Below are positions 53,839 to 63,323 of a stretch of DNA of 64,000 nucleotides, piece after piece. Under the pieces are notes generated by a model. That model had not been told where the DNA came from. It worked only from the letters and a program-made list of their open reading frames with translations, and did no database searches. Each line of letters starts with the position of its first letter. Within the stretch, counting starts at the first letter, position 1. Origin of the DNA: Candidatus Poribacteria bacterium (GTDB lineage: Bacteria; Poribacteria; WGA-4E; PCPOR2b); assembly GCA_022826645.1 (NCBI GenBank), contig JAJDUM010000019.1:1-64000 (forward strand). Direction: 5' to 3'. The position numbers and the translations under genes are program-made.

Positions 53839-54897
53839 TTACGTCTCCAATCGGCGTTTGAGTTCTTCAATTCGCCTAACAGGTGTTGGATTCTGTTGGT
53901 ACAGAATTGCGAGATAGTAACTGGTCCAATCCCCGATTGCAACCAGGGATAGCAAGCGAGCGAGTAGCGACGCCCCCTCTGAATGTACCTGCGTGATGCC
54001 GCCGGTATAGGACTGAATCAGTTCCGCCGTGATATCCATCCGACGTTGTGTCTGAGGCGGCGCAGCTGGGTCGCGGAGTTGGAGGACGTGACATGATCGC
54101 GTCAACGCCGGTGGATGCTTCCAACCCTCAATTTCGTTGTGATTCATCTCCGGATACACACTATAATAGGCGAGCGATTTGCCGTTTTCATTCATCTGCC
54201 CCTTCCATCGCATCGCAATTGCTTCAAGTTCTTGAGAGGCATAGATAACGGGCAATTTTCCGTGCAGCGCGTGTGCAAGCTGCTTGGGTTGACTCTCAGG
54301 GGCGTCCGGCTGAAAATCTATCGCCATTTTTGCCAGCAGCGCAACCGCTTCCTCCAGATCGCTCTGGAGATTGAGGTCTGGGGTATACCCAAACCGGGCA
54401 AAGACTGATAAAATCGGCATAAGCAGATAACCGAGCGAAGCTCTTGGAGGTTGTCCGGCTGGAATTACTAAACAGGGAAAACCGTGTGCGTCCGCGAACC
54501 CCTTTAGCTTTCCACCGCTGGTAACTGCCAAGATTTTCGCTCCTCGTGCAGCCGCTTTTTCAACAGACAGAAGGGTTTCCTCGGTATTGCCCGAATAGCT
54601 GACAGCGATGAAAAGTGTCTGAGACGAAACAAACGCAGGGAGGGTATATCCTCGGTGGACAATAATTGGACATGGGAATTCAGTCCCAGCCACTGCTTTC
54701 ACGAGATCCCCGCCAATTCCAGATCCGCCCATCCCGGCAATTACAACATTGTTGGGGATCCGCTCATCACACCCCGCAAGATCAAGGGTCTCGCCAATCT
54801 CCCAGCCACGCCTACACTGCTCGGAGAAGGTGGACAGTAGATGAAGCATATCCTCGGAGTCATGCTGTTTGATTTGAGCGAGATTTAACGTCGGCAT
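53839..54897 (-). CDS. Bifunctional phosphoglucose/phosphomannose isomerase
   Basis: A 352-residue SIS-fold enzyme of the PGI/PMI family that interconverts glucose-6-P or mannose-6-P with fructose-6-P. The first SIS domain has GMGGSGIGGDL (about 55-65) and SYSGNTEETL (about 98-107). Substrate-site residues are in the NENGKSLAYYSVYPEMNHNE segment (about 237-256), with the typical EMNHNEIEGW. Lies in a run of minus-strand housekeeping genes. Confidence 0.88.
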   Translation of the reverse strand: MPTLNLAQIKQHDSEDMLHLLSTFSEQCRRGWEIGETLDLAGCDERIPNNVVIAGMGGSGIGGDLVKAVAGTEFPCPIIVHRGYTLPAFVSSQTLFIAVSYSGNTEETLLSVEKAAARGAKILAVTSGGKLKGFADAHGFPCLVIPAGQPPRASLGYLLMPILSVFARFGYTPDLNLQSDLEEAVALLAKMAIDFQPDAPESQPKQLAHALHGKLPVIYASQELEAIAMRWKGQMNENGKSLAYYSVYPEMNHNEIEGWKHPPALTRSCHVLQLRDPAAPPQTQRRMDITAELIQSYTGGITQVHSEGASLLARLLSLVAIGDWTSYYLAILYQQNPTPVRRIEELKRRLET

Positions 54898-54961
54898 CTA
54901 TCCAATATTAATTCGTTGGGTCATCCGTCCGTAGACCAAGTAATGAGTTGGGCTATTAGGT

Positions 54962-56596
54962 TCACACGAAAAAGACGCGCACAAGATCGTAGAAGGTAAT
55001 GTACAAGAACAGGCCTGCCAGCAAGACAATGCTCACCTGCTGAATAATCATCTGCTTACGGATACTTAGGGGCCTACCGCGGAATTTTTCAAGGGTGAAA
55101 AATAGGATTTGCCCCCCGTCCGCAATCGGGATCGGCAATAGATTGACGATGGCAAGATTTACACTGATGAAACCCACGAAAAAGAGCAAACTTCGCACAC
55201 CGAATTCCACAACGCGGCGGGTGGTGTCTACAATTCCAATCGGTCCCGTGAGGTATTTCGTTTTAACTTCGCGAGTAACGAGGCGTTTGAGCACCTTTGC
55301 AACCATTTCCAAAATTAACCAGTTCGTCTGAACACCCTCTCCCACGGCTGTTATGACATTATATTCTGGAATTGGAGCAGAGGGGACAGCAAGCGTAAGT
55401 CCATTTAGGGATAACTTCCAATGCAACCCCTGGAGGTTGAGTTGATTCGTCTCCTCGCTGCGAACAGGGATCAACGTTGCGGTCTGTTTGTCACCATTGC
55501 GGAGTAAGCCAATCTCAACGGATTGACCGGGATTTTCGGAAGCCAACTCGTACAACCTCGGATATAACTCAAAAGTCTTGATGGATTCCCCGTTAACTGA
55601 AATAATCTCATCCCCAGTTTGGATACCGGCGTTTTCCGCTTCGCTTCCCTCCGCAACAACGGCATTAACTATCCAGTTGATCGGAAAACTGACCTGTAAA
55701 GACTCGGCACCCCGCCGGATCCCCAGAGAGACCTCGTCGTTCTGACTTCTGTTAATCTCTTGGTACAGCCGCCGATGCGCCGATCCAAAGGGGTAAGAAG
55801 GTTCCCAAATGACCGATCCGAATTCAGGCACATGATATATCTCCTGCCCATTGATACTTTCTATCATGTCCTTAACTTGGATGCCGGCTTGCGCCGCTGC
55901 GCTGCCTTCGGTAACACTTTCAACCGTCGGAGCCTGCCGAGCAGATACTCGAATCTGCCCAATTCCCCGTCTATCAAGACTTCTCGGCGTAACATAGAGT
56001 GTCTTAGGTTGAGCGTCGCGAGAAACAACAACTTTCAACTCTTCATCAGGATGTGTAAGGATTGTGGTGTTGAAATCCTGCCAATTTTTAATCTTTCTGC
56101 CGTTAATTGATACAATAGTATCACCCGGCTCGATGCCACCCTTCTTCGCAGGGCTGTCATCAGCGACTAACCCGATCTGAGCCATCCGATCTGACCGTCC
56201 AATCAGCATCTCCATCAACCACATCGTACCACGATCTAATCCCACAAGATACACAAACGAAAAGAGGAGAATTCCAAGTATAAAGTTCATCGCGGGTCCT
56301 GCAATTGCCACAAAGATACGATGCCCGACGGGGGCAGAAGCGAATTCACCCTCCTCGCCTTTCTGTTCGTCAGGACTCTCCCCCGCCATTTTTACAAACC
56401 CACCGAACGGTAAGGCGGATATACAGTAGTCGGTCTCTCCGCGCCGAAACCCGATGAGTCTCGGACCGAAACCGATTGAAAATTTCTCTACTCGAATCCC
56501 ACACCGTTTTGCGGCAAAGAAATGCCCGAGTTCATGAATAAAGATTAGAAAGCCGAGGGCGAGGATAGCGAGTAGAACTGTAGCAGAATGAAGCAT
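54962..56596 (-). CDS. rseP: RseP-type intramembrane zinc metalloprotease with three PDZ domains
   Basis: A 544-residue site-2 protease. The zinc motif HELGH (21-25) sits in the first membrane helix, and the third ligand in NLLPIPIADGGQ near the C-terminus. Between them are three PDZ-type repeats (GIEPGDTIVSINGRKI, GIQVKDMIESINGQEI and GIQTGDEIISVNGESI), one more than the usual two, which accounts for its extra length. It cleaves membrane-anchored anti-sigma factors or signal-peptide remnants in other bacteria. Starts just 5 nt after the dxr stop, in the order cdsA-dxr-rseP. Confidence 0.92.
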   Translation of the reverse strand: MLHSATVLLAILALGFLIFIHELGHFFAAKRCGIRVEKFSIGFGPRLIGFRRGETDYCISALPFGGFVKMAGESPDEQKGEEGEFASAPVGHRIFVAIAGPAMNFILGILLFSFVYLVGLDRGTMWLMEMLIGRSDRMAQIGLVADDSPAKKGGIEPGDTIVSINGRKIKNWQDFNTTILTHPDEELKVVVSRDAQPKTLYVTPRSLDRRGIGQIRVSARQAPTVESVTEGSAAAQAGIQVKDMIESINGQEIYHVPEFGSVIWEPSYPFGSAHRRLYQEINRSQNDEVSLGIRRGAESLQVSFPINWIVNAVVAEGSEAENAGIQTGDEIISVNGESIKTFELYPRLYELASENPGQSVEIGLLRNGDKQTATLIPVRSEETNQLNLQGLHWKLSLNGLTLAVPSAPIPEYNVITAVGEGVQTNWLILEMVAKVLKRLVTREVKTKYLTGPIGIVDTTRRVVEFGVRSLLFFVGFISVNLAIVNLLPIPIADGGQILFFTLEKFRGRPLSIRKQMIIQQVSIVLLAGLFLYITFYDLVRVFFV

Positions 56597-56601
56597 CTAT
56601 G

Positions 56602-57777
56602 TCACCTTCTTGTCTGGATTAATTGGTGTACTGCCGATCTTGCCCATTGATCTGCAGCGAGAATATCATCAAGCATTGGCTGAGATGTTACATCGTGTCG
56701 AGTCATTACTTCCTCAAGGTAGTTCGGGATGTCTGTGAATCCTATTTGTCGGTTCAGGAACGCTTGCACCACCACTTCATCCGCGCTACTGAGGACAGTC
56801 GGTAAGGTCCCACCCACCTTCGCCGCGCTATAGGCGAGTTGTAGGCACGGAAATTTTTCAGAATCGACTGGTTCCATGTGGAGAGCCCCAACTTGGGACA
56901 GGTCGAGGCGAGGCACAGAGGTAGGGAAACGGTCCGGATAGGTGAGAGCGTACTGGATCGGCAGTCGCATATCCGCCACCCCCAACTGAGCGAGCAACGA
57001 GCCATCAACAAATTCAACCATTGAATGTATAATGCTTTCCGGATGAATAACAACCTCGATTCGGGATAATTCCACATCAAAAAACCATTTCGACTCTATT
57101 ACTTCAAACCCCTTGTTCATCATTGTCGCCGAGTCGATTGTAACCTTTTCCCCCATCTTCCAGTTTGGGTGCTGCAAAGCCTGTTGAGGCGTCACCGAAT
57201 TCAGTTGATCTAAAGGTGTCTCACGGAAAGGACCGCCGGACCCCGTGAGGATCAGCCGATGAATTTCGGCACGACTACAATCATTTCCTATAACGTCAGA
57301 AAGGCACTGAAAGATTGCACTGATTTCGCTGTCCACAGGTAGAAGACGGACCCCGTATTCCTTGACCGCTTCCATAATCAGGGAACCGCACATGACTAGC
57401 ACTTCTTTATTAACAAATGCGAGGTCTTTTCCGGATTGAATCGCCTCCAATGTTGGTAAGAGTCCTGCGCCGCCGCCCATTGCTTCTAGGACCAGATCAA
57501 CCTCCCCCATCGTCGCAACTGCAGAAGTTCCTTCGGATCCTGAAAGGATTTCAACGGTCTTGACGTCCCGCAATCGTTCCTTCAGTTGGTTAGCAGCTCC
57601 TTCATCCCTTACCGCTACAAGCCGTGGACAGAATTGGCGCACCTGCTGTTCGATTCGATCAATCGATGTCTTGGCAGCAAGCCCAGCGACGACAAATTCA
57701 TCGGGGTGGGTCTCTACCACTGACAGCGCGTTTTGCCCAATAGACCCCGTGGAACCGAGAATGGCGAGGTGTTTCAT
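56602..57777 (-). CDS. dxr: 1-deoxy-D-xylulose 5-phosphate reductoisomerase
   Basis: A 391-residue enzyme that makes MEP in the non-mevalonate isoprenoid pathway. NADPH-binding GSTGSIGQNAL (8-18), LAFVNKEVLVMCG, the metal-site DSE (VDSEISAIFQ) and SGGPFRE, HPNWKMGEKVTIDSATMMNKG (in parts), PESIIHSM and the C-terminal motifs are complete. Together with ispG at 38932 it shows use of the MEP pathway. Confidence 0.95.
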   Translation of the reverse strand: MKHLAILGSTGSIGQNALSVVETHPDEFVVAGLAAKTSIDRIEQQVRQFCPRLVAVRDEGAANQLKERLRDVKTVEILSGSEGTSAVATMGEVDLVLEAMGGGAGLLPTLEAIQSGKDLAFVNKEVLVMCGSLIMEAVKEYGVRLLPVDSEISAIFQCLSDVIGNDCSRAEIHRLILTGSGGPFRETPLDQLNSVTPQQALQHPNWKMGEKVTIDSATMMNKGFEVIESKWFFDVELSRIEVVIHPESIIHSMVEFVDGSLLAQLGVADMRLPIQYALTYPDRFPTSVPRLDLSQVGALHMEPVDSEKFPCLQLAYSAAKVGGTLPTVLSSADEVVVQAFLNRQIGFTDIPNYLEEVMTRHDVTSQPMLDDILAADQWARSAVHQLIQTRR

Positions 57778-58189
57778 AGCAAGTTCACGAATAAAAGTAT
57801 AGCAGGTTTTAGGCTGTAGCGTCTAAAGCAGCAGGCACACTGCATCCCGGCGAATCCCCCCTGAAACCGTCCGATCCCGATTTCATCCCCCGATATGATC
57901 GGGACTCCGACAAGCCGAGAGCAGGTCCCGATTCTCGGGATTCACGGAACGGAACAGGCGGAACGGCACGGGATTCAAGACAATATGCCGTAACCGCTAT
58001 GCAAGCCACGGGACGCTTTATCTTTTGATCAGGACAGTACAGTGTTCACGTTGGATTGGACGTATCAGCATGTAGGTGAGGTTGAACGGAAACGATAAAA
58101 AAACATCAACACTCCACCGCTATTTCGGAGTTTGATTCGGATTGAAATCTTAGAAACAGAGCGAGAACCAGTTCTAGGCAATCATCCCG
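57778..58189. other. Repeat-rich gap between dxr and cdsA
   Basis: No gene seen. From about 57828 to 57996 a reverse-oriented repeat D (GCAGGCACACTGC on the left, TATGCCGTAACC on the right) brackets about 140 bp of repeat-B-like sequence (CCCGATTTCATCCCCCGAT, ACTCCGACAAGCCGAGAGCA, ATTCACGGAACGGAACAGGC). The rest is unremarkable. Confidence 0.6.
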
Positions 58190-59005
58190 TCATATTGGAT
58201 TTACCAGAAATACAAAATAGTAGTACAACACTGGTGCCGAAAAAATCAAACTATCGCATCGGTCCAGTAATCCACCGTGCCCCGGAATTAAATGCCCCGA
58301 ATCTTTAACATCAGCGCTTCGCTTGATAATGGACTCGCTCAAGTCGCTTAGTTGACCAACGATCCCCAGCAGAACCCCAAGAATCAGCGTGTGCGATAGA
58401 CCCAGTACATCTTGCAAGAAAAAAGACCAAACACCAAGTCCACCGAGCACCCCAAATACCAACCCTGCAATTGTCCCTTCAATCGTTTTGCCGGGACTAA
58501 TCGTCGGGCGGAGCTTGTGCCTTCCAAACCGCTTACCGAAGAGATATGCCGCAGCATCACCTAGCCAGACGGTGACAATCAAGAAAAAGATTAATCCTCT
58601 ACCAGTTCCGCTGATACCGCGCAGCAGAATCAGGTGATATCCAAAAGCCCAACCGATATAGATAGCTCCGAGTAGCGTACTTGCAACAGAAAGGAAGGCA
58701 ACGTTGACCTGATCGCGTAAAATCTGGTAGGAAAAAGGAAGCAGGATCGCCAAGGAGAGCGCCAGTTCAATAGGGATTTTGAGATCAACCAAATTAACTG
58801 CCGATAAACAGAAGAGGATGCCACATAAGACGGTGAAAATTCGACCGCCCCGCCCTCCAATTGATTGGGAAAGCCCCCAAAACTCGATCAGCATCAGCGC
58901 AGTAGCCAATACAATCGATGCTGAATAGGCGTACCCTCCCCGCCAAACCAGGAAGATAATCACAGGTATTAGGATGATCGCACTGATGACTCGCTTCCAA
59001 AACAT
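58190..59005 (-). CDS. cdsA: Phosphatidate cytidylyltransferase
   Basis: A 271-residue multi-pass membrane enzyme that makes CDP-diacylglycerol for phospholipid synthesis. The family signature S-x3-R...KDSGHLIPGHGGLLDRCDS (about 232-258) is complete, with the catalytic Asp pair, and about seven hydrophobic segments precede it. Lies between frr and dxr; no uppS gene is seen in between as in many genomes. Confidence 0.93.
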   Translation of the reverse strand: MFWKRVISAIILIPVIIFLVWRGGYAYSASIVLATALMLIEFWGLSQSIGGRGGRIFTVLCGILFCLSAVNLVDLKIPIELALSLAILLPFSYQILRDQVNVAFLSVASTLLGAIYIGWAFGYHLILLRGISGTGRGLIFFLIVTVWLGDAAAYLFGKRFGRHKLRPTISPGKTIEGTIAGLVFGVLGGLGVWSFFLQDVLGLSHTLILGVLLGIVGQLSDLSESIIKRSADVKDSGHLIPGHGGLLDRCDSLIFSAPVLYYYFVFLVNPI

Positions 59006-59056
59006 TGGCTCAGGGACGGACGAGTTTTTGGTTGCAGACTATGTCTCGGCTGCTGA

Positions 59057-59614
59057 TTACAGCTCGAGTAGCTCTTCTTCCTTTGATTTTAGCAGTTCAT
59101 CGGTCTGGTCGGTATACAGATCCGTATACTCTTGAACCTCCGCCGCATACGTATGGCGTTCATCCTGAGAAATCTTTTTCGCTTTCTCTAACTTCTGCAG
59201 CGCGTCATTTGCATCACGTCGGATGTTTCTGATGGCGACACGCCCCTCTTCAGCCAGTTTAGCGACGTACCGGGTTAGTTCCCGGCGACGTTCGGTTGTT
59301 AATTCAGGAATTTGGATGCGGATTACGTTTCCATCATTGTTCGGGTTCAATCCTAAGTCGGACTGTGCAATCGCTCTCTCAATCTCCTTAGTAACTGTCT
59401 TATCCCAAGGTTGGATGACAATCAAGCGAGCTTCAGGGATGGTAATCGTAGCAACTTGATTAATTGGGCTCTTGGTGCCGTAATAATCGACATGAATATT
59501 ATCCAATAGAGAAGCCGAGGCTCTCCCGGTGCGAACATGTGCAAAATCTCTTGCTGTGGATTCAACAGCCTTTTGCATCCGCGTCTCTGCATCACGAAGA
59601 ATTGTTTTAGGCAT
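59057..59614 (-). CDS. frr: Ribosome recycling factor
   Basis: 185 residues, the standard length. The three-helix bundle has VRTGRASASLLDNIHVDYYG (about 28-47), TKSPINQVATI, IQPWDKTV and TTERRRELTRYV as expected. It splits post-termination ribosomes with EF-G. I chose the ATG at 59614 because AAGGAG lies 8 nt upstream and MPKTILRDAETRM is a normal start. It follows tsf by 55 nt. Confidence 0.95.
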   Translation of the reverse strand: MPKTILRDAETRMQKAVESTARDFAHVRTGRASASLLDNIHVDYYGTKSPINQVATITIPEARLIVIQPWDKTVTKEIERAIAQSDLGLNPNNDGNVIRIQIPELTTERRRELTRYVAKLAEEGRVAIRNIRRDANDALQKLEKAKKISQDERHTYAAEVQEYTDLYTDQTDELLKSKEEELLEL

Positions 59615-59669
59615 TTTGAAAACTCCTTTAGATTGTCCATCAATCGCAAACAATCTTCAGTCGTAGAAT

Positions 59670-60266
59670 CTAGTCTTGTCCTAACACATAGAGCGAAAAC
59701 CGTTTTACAACAATGTTTTCCCCAAGCTGTGCGATGGCGTCCTGAATGACCTGCTTAATCGTCTTATCCATTTCCCGAATATAAGGTTGTTCGAGCAGAC
59801 AAGCCTCAGCATAAAATTTGGAGAGTCTACCTTCAACGATTTTATCGACGATGTGCTCCGGTTTGCCCTCGTCGAGTGTTTGTCGCCTCAAAATCTCTTT
59901 CTCCGACTCTAACACACTCTCTGGCACATCTTCTTCGCTGACATACTTAGGCTTGGCAGCGGCAACCTGCATCGCGATCTCTTTCGTCAGTTCCTGAAAC
60001 TGTTCGGTGCGGGCGACGAAATCTGTTTCACAGTTGACCTCAACCAATACGCCGATCCGGCTGCCGGGATGAATATACGACCCAATCAGTCCTTCAGAGG
60101 TGGTGCGTCCACCCTTGAGTTCCGAAGCCTTCAATCCCTTTTCGCGGAGAAGTTGGATCGCTGCGTCTAAATCCCCCTCTGTTTCGGTTAGGGCTTTCTT
60201 ACAATCCATAATTCCTGCACTTGTACGTGCACGTAACTCACTAACCATCTTTGCAGTGATTTCCAT
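59670..60266 (-). CDS. tsf: Elongation factor Ts
   Basis: A 198-residue short-form EF-Ts. The N-terminal UBA-like part has VSELRARTSAGIMDCKKAL (about 8-26), and the core has EVNCETDFVAR, the TDFVAR motif that contacts EF-Tu. The C-terminal dimerisation domain is short, as in Thermus-like proteins. Its ATG overlaps the rpsB stop (TAATG), so translation is coupled. Confidence 0.95.
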   Translation of the reverse strand: MEITAKMVSELRARTSAGIMDCKKALTETEGDLDAAIQLLREKGLKASELKGGRTTSEGLIGSYIHPGSRIGVLVEVNCETDFVARTEQFQELTKEIAMQVAAAKPKYVSEEDVPESVLESEKEILRRQTLDEGKPEHIVDKIVEGRLSKFYAEACLLEQPYIREMDKTIKQVIQDAIAQLGENIVVKRFSLYVLGQD

Positions 60267-61132
60267 TAACTGTTAGCCTCCTGATCCTCTCCTTGTGAAT
60301 CTTCTTGAGAACCTCCCTGATCTTCCTTTTGCGAATCCTCTGACTCTTGATTCACAACATCCGCGTCATCGGTTGCGGACTCAGCTTCCGATGCTTCCGG
60401 CTCGCCGGCTTCCTCTACCGGCGGTTCCGCTTCATCTGCTCCTTCTAAGGCACTCGCCCGTCCCTCAACCACGGCGGTTGCAAGCACGGAACAGATAAGC
60501 TTAATTGCCCGGATTGCATCATCGTTTGCAGGAATCGGATAATCGATCGGATCTGGATCACAGTTCGTATCAACGATTGCAACAACTGGAACGCCTAATT
60601 TATTCGCCTCTTTCACGGCAATGTGCTCCTTACGCGTATCTGTAATAATCACCGCTTCGGGAAGTTTCCCCATAGTTTTGATACCCGCAAGGTTGTTGTT
60701 CAACTTTGTCTTCTCACGCCTGAGGCTCATTACTTCCTTCTTGGGCAGCTGCCCAAAGACTCCGTTCTCTTCGTCTTGCTCTATTTTCGTCAGTCGGCTA
60801 ATACTACGCTTAATCGTCTCATAGTTGGTCAACATGCCACCCAACCAGCGATGGTTCACGTGAAACATCTGGCATCTGTCGGCCTCTTCTGCCACCGTCT
60901 CTTGCGTCTGCTTCTTCGTTCCGACAAAGAGCACTGCGCCGCCTCGGGCTGCGACATCCTGCACAAATTCATAAGCTGTCTGGAGTAGACGCAACGTTTT
61001 CTGGAGATCTATGATGTAGATCCCGTTACGTTCCGCAAAGATATAAGGTGCCATCTTGGGGTTCCAGCGTCGGGATTGATGCCCGAAGTGAACGCCCGCC
61101 TCCAGAAGCTCTTTCATTGTAACTGTTCTCAA
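60266..61132 (-). CDS. rpsB: 30S ribosomal protein S2 with an acidic C-terminal tail
   Basis: 288 residues. Core S2 motifs are intact: [40 protein letters not shown] and PDAVIITDT-like sequence ([13 protein letters not shown]), then [14 protein letters not shown]. After about residue 228 there is a tail of about 60 residues rich in Glu, Asp, Gln and Ser ([18 protein letters not shown]), longer than in common model species. The start is a TTG with GAGGAG about 7 nt upstream; an in-frame ATG five codons later lacks good spacing. First gene of rpsB-tsf-frr. Confidence 0.93.
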   Translation of the reverse strand: MRTVTMKELLEAGVHFGHQSRRWNPKMAPYIFAERNGIYIIDLQKTLRLLQTAYEFVQDVAARGGAVLFVGTKKQTQETVAEEADRCQMFHVNHRWLGGMLTNYETIKRSISRLTKIEQDEENGVFGQLPKKEVMSLRREKTKLNNNLAGIKTMGKLPEAVIITDTRKEHIAVKEANKLGVPVVAIVDTNCDPDPIDYPIPANDDAIRAIKLICSVLATAVVEGRASALEGADEAEPPVEEAGEPEASEAESATDDADVVNQESEDSQKEDQGGSQEDSQGEDQEANS

Positions 61133-61269
61133 AAGAATCTCCTCACCTAACTTTAGGTTTTTGCTGCCACTCCTCTCACATTTACATCAGACTCTCAAAA
61201 CAGGAGAGAACCTTCTGTGTAAATCAAGAAGTGTGATGGATTTAGACAAACTACCTTCAAAACGCGGTA

Positions 61270-61299
61270 AATATAACATATAATCCGAAAGCATGTCAA
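61270..61299 (-). promoter_or_regulatory. Promoter of rpsB-tsf
   Basis: On the minus strand TTGACA (61294-61299), 18 nt, TATATT (61270-61275). Predicted leader to the rpsB start is about 130 nt; S2 leaders are often autoregulated, but I cannot confirm a known motif. Confidence 0.7.
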
Positions 61300-61361
61300 G
61301 CCTGTCTTGGTTTTCACGTTCGCAGAAGTGCTTCATGAGACTCCTGCCCAAGCACACCCTC

Positions 61362-62336
61362 TCATGGCGTTCTCACTGTCAGGTGCATCAACTCCGAACA
61401 GGTTTTCCACTCAACTTCGCTTGCCAGCACTTCGTTCACCCGCCTACCAACAACATCGAGCGCAGCCAAACCGGTCTCCAAACCGTTTGAAAACAGGGAT
61501 TGCCAATGCGTCAGCAAAATGGGCATGCCGGCGGCGTCTAATACTTCACGGATTTTGCCGCCACGCCCGTCGCTTGTAATTACCGCATCCGCGATATGTT
61601 GGACAAACTCCTCATCGGATCGCGGCGAATCAATGGTCTGCCACCAAAAATCGTTGACTGTCGAAGGGATTGAGACCACCGTTGTATTCCTCTCCTGAAA
61701 CGCAATCCACGGCTTAGATGCCGGCTTGTCGTGCAGCGTGTGCAAGAAGTACCATGAAATATGCCGGTCATATACCTCCCGCTGTGCCGCGACAATCGCA
61801 GCGATATATTCGTCTTCTACATCACTCGCAAAGGTCCACGGCGACGTTACACCCGTTGCATCAAACCCCGCGGCTTTCAGGTATTCCATCGCTTTTGTGA
61901 GGTAGGGTGTCAGTGTGCTGCGGTCCTGCTTCTGCGACCAAGGGGATTCGCCTTCATCAAAATACCCACCGGCGTTCAGGTTCACAGCGAGATTGTGGGT
62001 AAGCATTTCAGGACAGAAATCGAACTGGTAGCTCAACCGACGTTTCACCGTATCCAACCATTCGCGAGTTATTGCAGGATCATGCCCCTTAATCCCGGCC
62101 AGGATATCTCCACGCCCCGCGGGTACGGGTATGATTGAGAACTTACCTGCCATACCGTGCGCCTGAGCCACATCGCAGAAACGATCCAAGAATTCATTCG
62201 GAATGGTATCCAACAACAAGCGGCCATCGCTGGTATAGGGAGGGCTATCATGCACCTCCTCCTTGTGAAAGCGATAAACGTGAATCAGCGGACAACTGTC
62301 ATCCACTATGAGAGAAATTGGTGTCGGCATAGGCAA
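61362..62336 (-). CDS. Uncharacterised protein, possibly polysaccharide-deacetylase-like
   Basis: A 324-residue soluble protein not firmly recognised. An N-terminal ISLIVDDSCPLIHVYRFH segment, HGMAGKFSIIPVPAGRGD and the later ATGVTSPWTFAS are reminiscent of (beta/alpha)-barrel deacetylases with an early Asp pair. A canonical metal His triad is not obvious (HxH-like HNLAVN and a THWQSLF block near residue 280). The longest frame starts at a TTG; an ATG two codons later is equally likely, and neither has a clear ribosome-binding site. It starts directly after the Gfo/Idh/MocA stop, so it is probably in the same operon. Confidence 0.6.
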   Translation of the reverse strand: MPMPTPISLIVDDSCPLIHVYRFHKEEVHDSPPYTSDGRLLLDTIPNEFLDRFCDVAQAHGMAGKFSIIPVPAGRGDILAGIKGHDPAITREWLDTVKRRLSYQFDFCPEMLTHNLAVNLNAGGYFDEGESPWSQKQDRSTLTPYLTKAMEYLKAAGFDATGVTSPWTFASDVEDEYIAAIVAAQREVYDRHISWYFLHTLHDKPASKPWIAFQERNTTVVSIPSTVNDFWWQTIDSPRSDEEFVQHIADAVITSDGRGGKIREVLDAAGMPILLTHWQSLFSNGLETGLAALDVVGRRVNEVLASEVEWKTCSELMHLTVRTP

Positions 62337-62337
62337 G

Positions 62338-63321
62338 TTATAGCGGTATTTCTATCTTCTGCGGTCGCCCGGTGTGGATAGATTCTGTAATCTTTTCTAC
62401 CAACAGGGTGGAAACAATACCGGGACGTGCCGGAACGTAAGAATCGGTGTCGTTGCGGATGGCTTCCACCAACAACGGCATCCGTTCGATAGGCCCGGGT
62501 TTCAGGGTTTCATCTCCGCCAAACGTGACCGTGCTGAAATGCTCATATAAGACCGCGGACTGCTCGCCATCGAAGAATTCAAAGAACCACTTGGAAATGA
62601 CGGTGTTGCTGCCGGCATCGCTCATCAGAAAAGTCGCCACCGAATCGTTGGCAAAGCGGATAGTTGCTGCCGCTGTGTCCACCGTATCAGGGCTGTCTAA
62701 CTCCCCATCGGGATGCGTAATCTGTCCCCCTGTTGCGTAGACCTCCACCGGATCCGCATCGTGAATCCAACATAACAGATCCACGGCATGAACACCGACA
62801 TCATAGAGGGGACCGCCACCCTCTTCGGCGTGCCAACGCCACCGACTCAGATCCGCTGGACCCATCATACACTGACCATGGCTTACCTTTGGCGAGTGCA
62901 TTCGTTTCTTGATTTCTCGCGCTGCTCCCGAAAAGCGGATTGAGAAGTTAATCATCAGCTTCCGATCAGCAGTTTTCATCGCCTCATAGATGCGCAGGCA
63001 GTCGGCCGTTGTCATTGCCATCGGTTTCTCAAGATAGAGATGCTTTCCGGCATTGAAGGCAGCAACCGCTAAGTCGGCGTGAGAACTATGAGACGTAGCA
63101 ATCGAGACAATATCTACCGACGGATCAGAAAACACCCGTTCGGGATCGGTGGTGTGGTAATCGCCGCCGTACTGTTCCTGAAAGCCCTTCGCCGAGTTGG
63201 ATCGAACGTCACAGAAGCCGCGCACTTCAACGTCCGGCGTGTCCGAAGCATACCGCGCGTGACCATTGCCCGCACCTCCGCATCCAATAAGTGCCCAACC
63301 CAGTCTACCGTTGGTCCCCAT
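62338..63321 (-). CDS. Gfo/Idh/MocA family oxidoreductase
   Basis: A 327-residue dehydrogenase. Rossmann motif ALIGCGGAGNGHAR (about 10-23), LYLEKPMAMT (about 93-102, catalytic Lys) and GPLYDVGVHAVDLLCW (about 179-194, with the conserved DxGxHxxD) are all standard. Substrate unknown. It is separated by only 2 nt from the HpaI-type aldolase gene upstream and is nearly contiguous with the uncharacterised gene downstream, so the three form a probable catabolic operon. Confidence 0.9.
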   Translation of the reverse strand: MGTNGRLGWALIGCGGAGNGHARYASDTPDVEVRGFCDVRSNSAKGFQEQYGGDYHTTDPERVFSDPSVDIVSIATSHSSHADLAVAAFNAGKHLYLEKPMAMTTADCLRIYEAMKTADRKLMINFSIRFSGAAREIKKRMHSPKVSHGQCMMGPADLSRWRWHAEEGGGPLYDVGVHAVDLLCWIHDADPVEVYATGGQITHPDGELDSPDTVDTAAATIRFANDSVATFLMSDAGSNTVISKWFFEFFDGEQSAVLYEHFSTVTFGGDETLKPGPIERMPLLVEAIRNDTDSYVPARPGIVSTLLVEKITESIHTGRPQKIEIPL

Positions 63322-63323
63322 TT

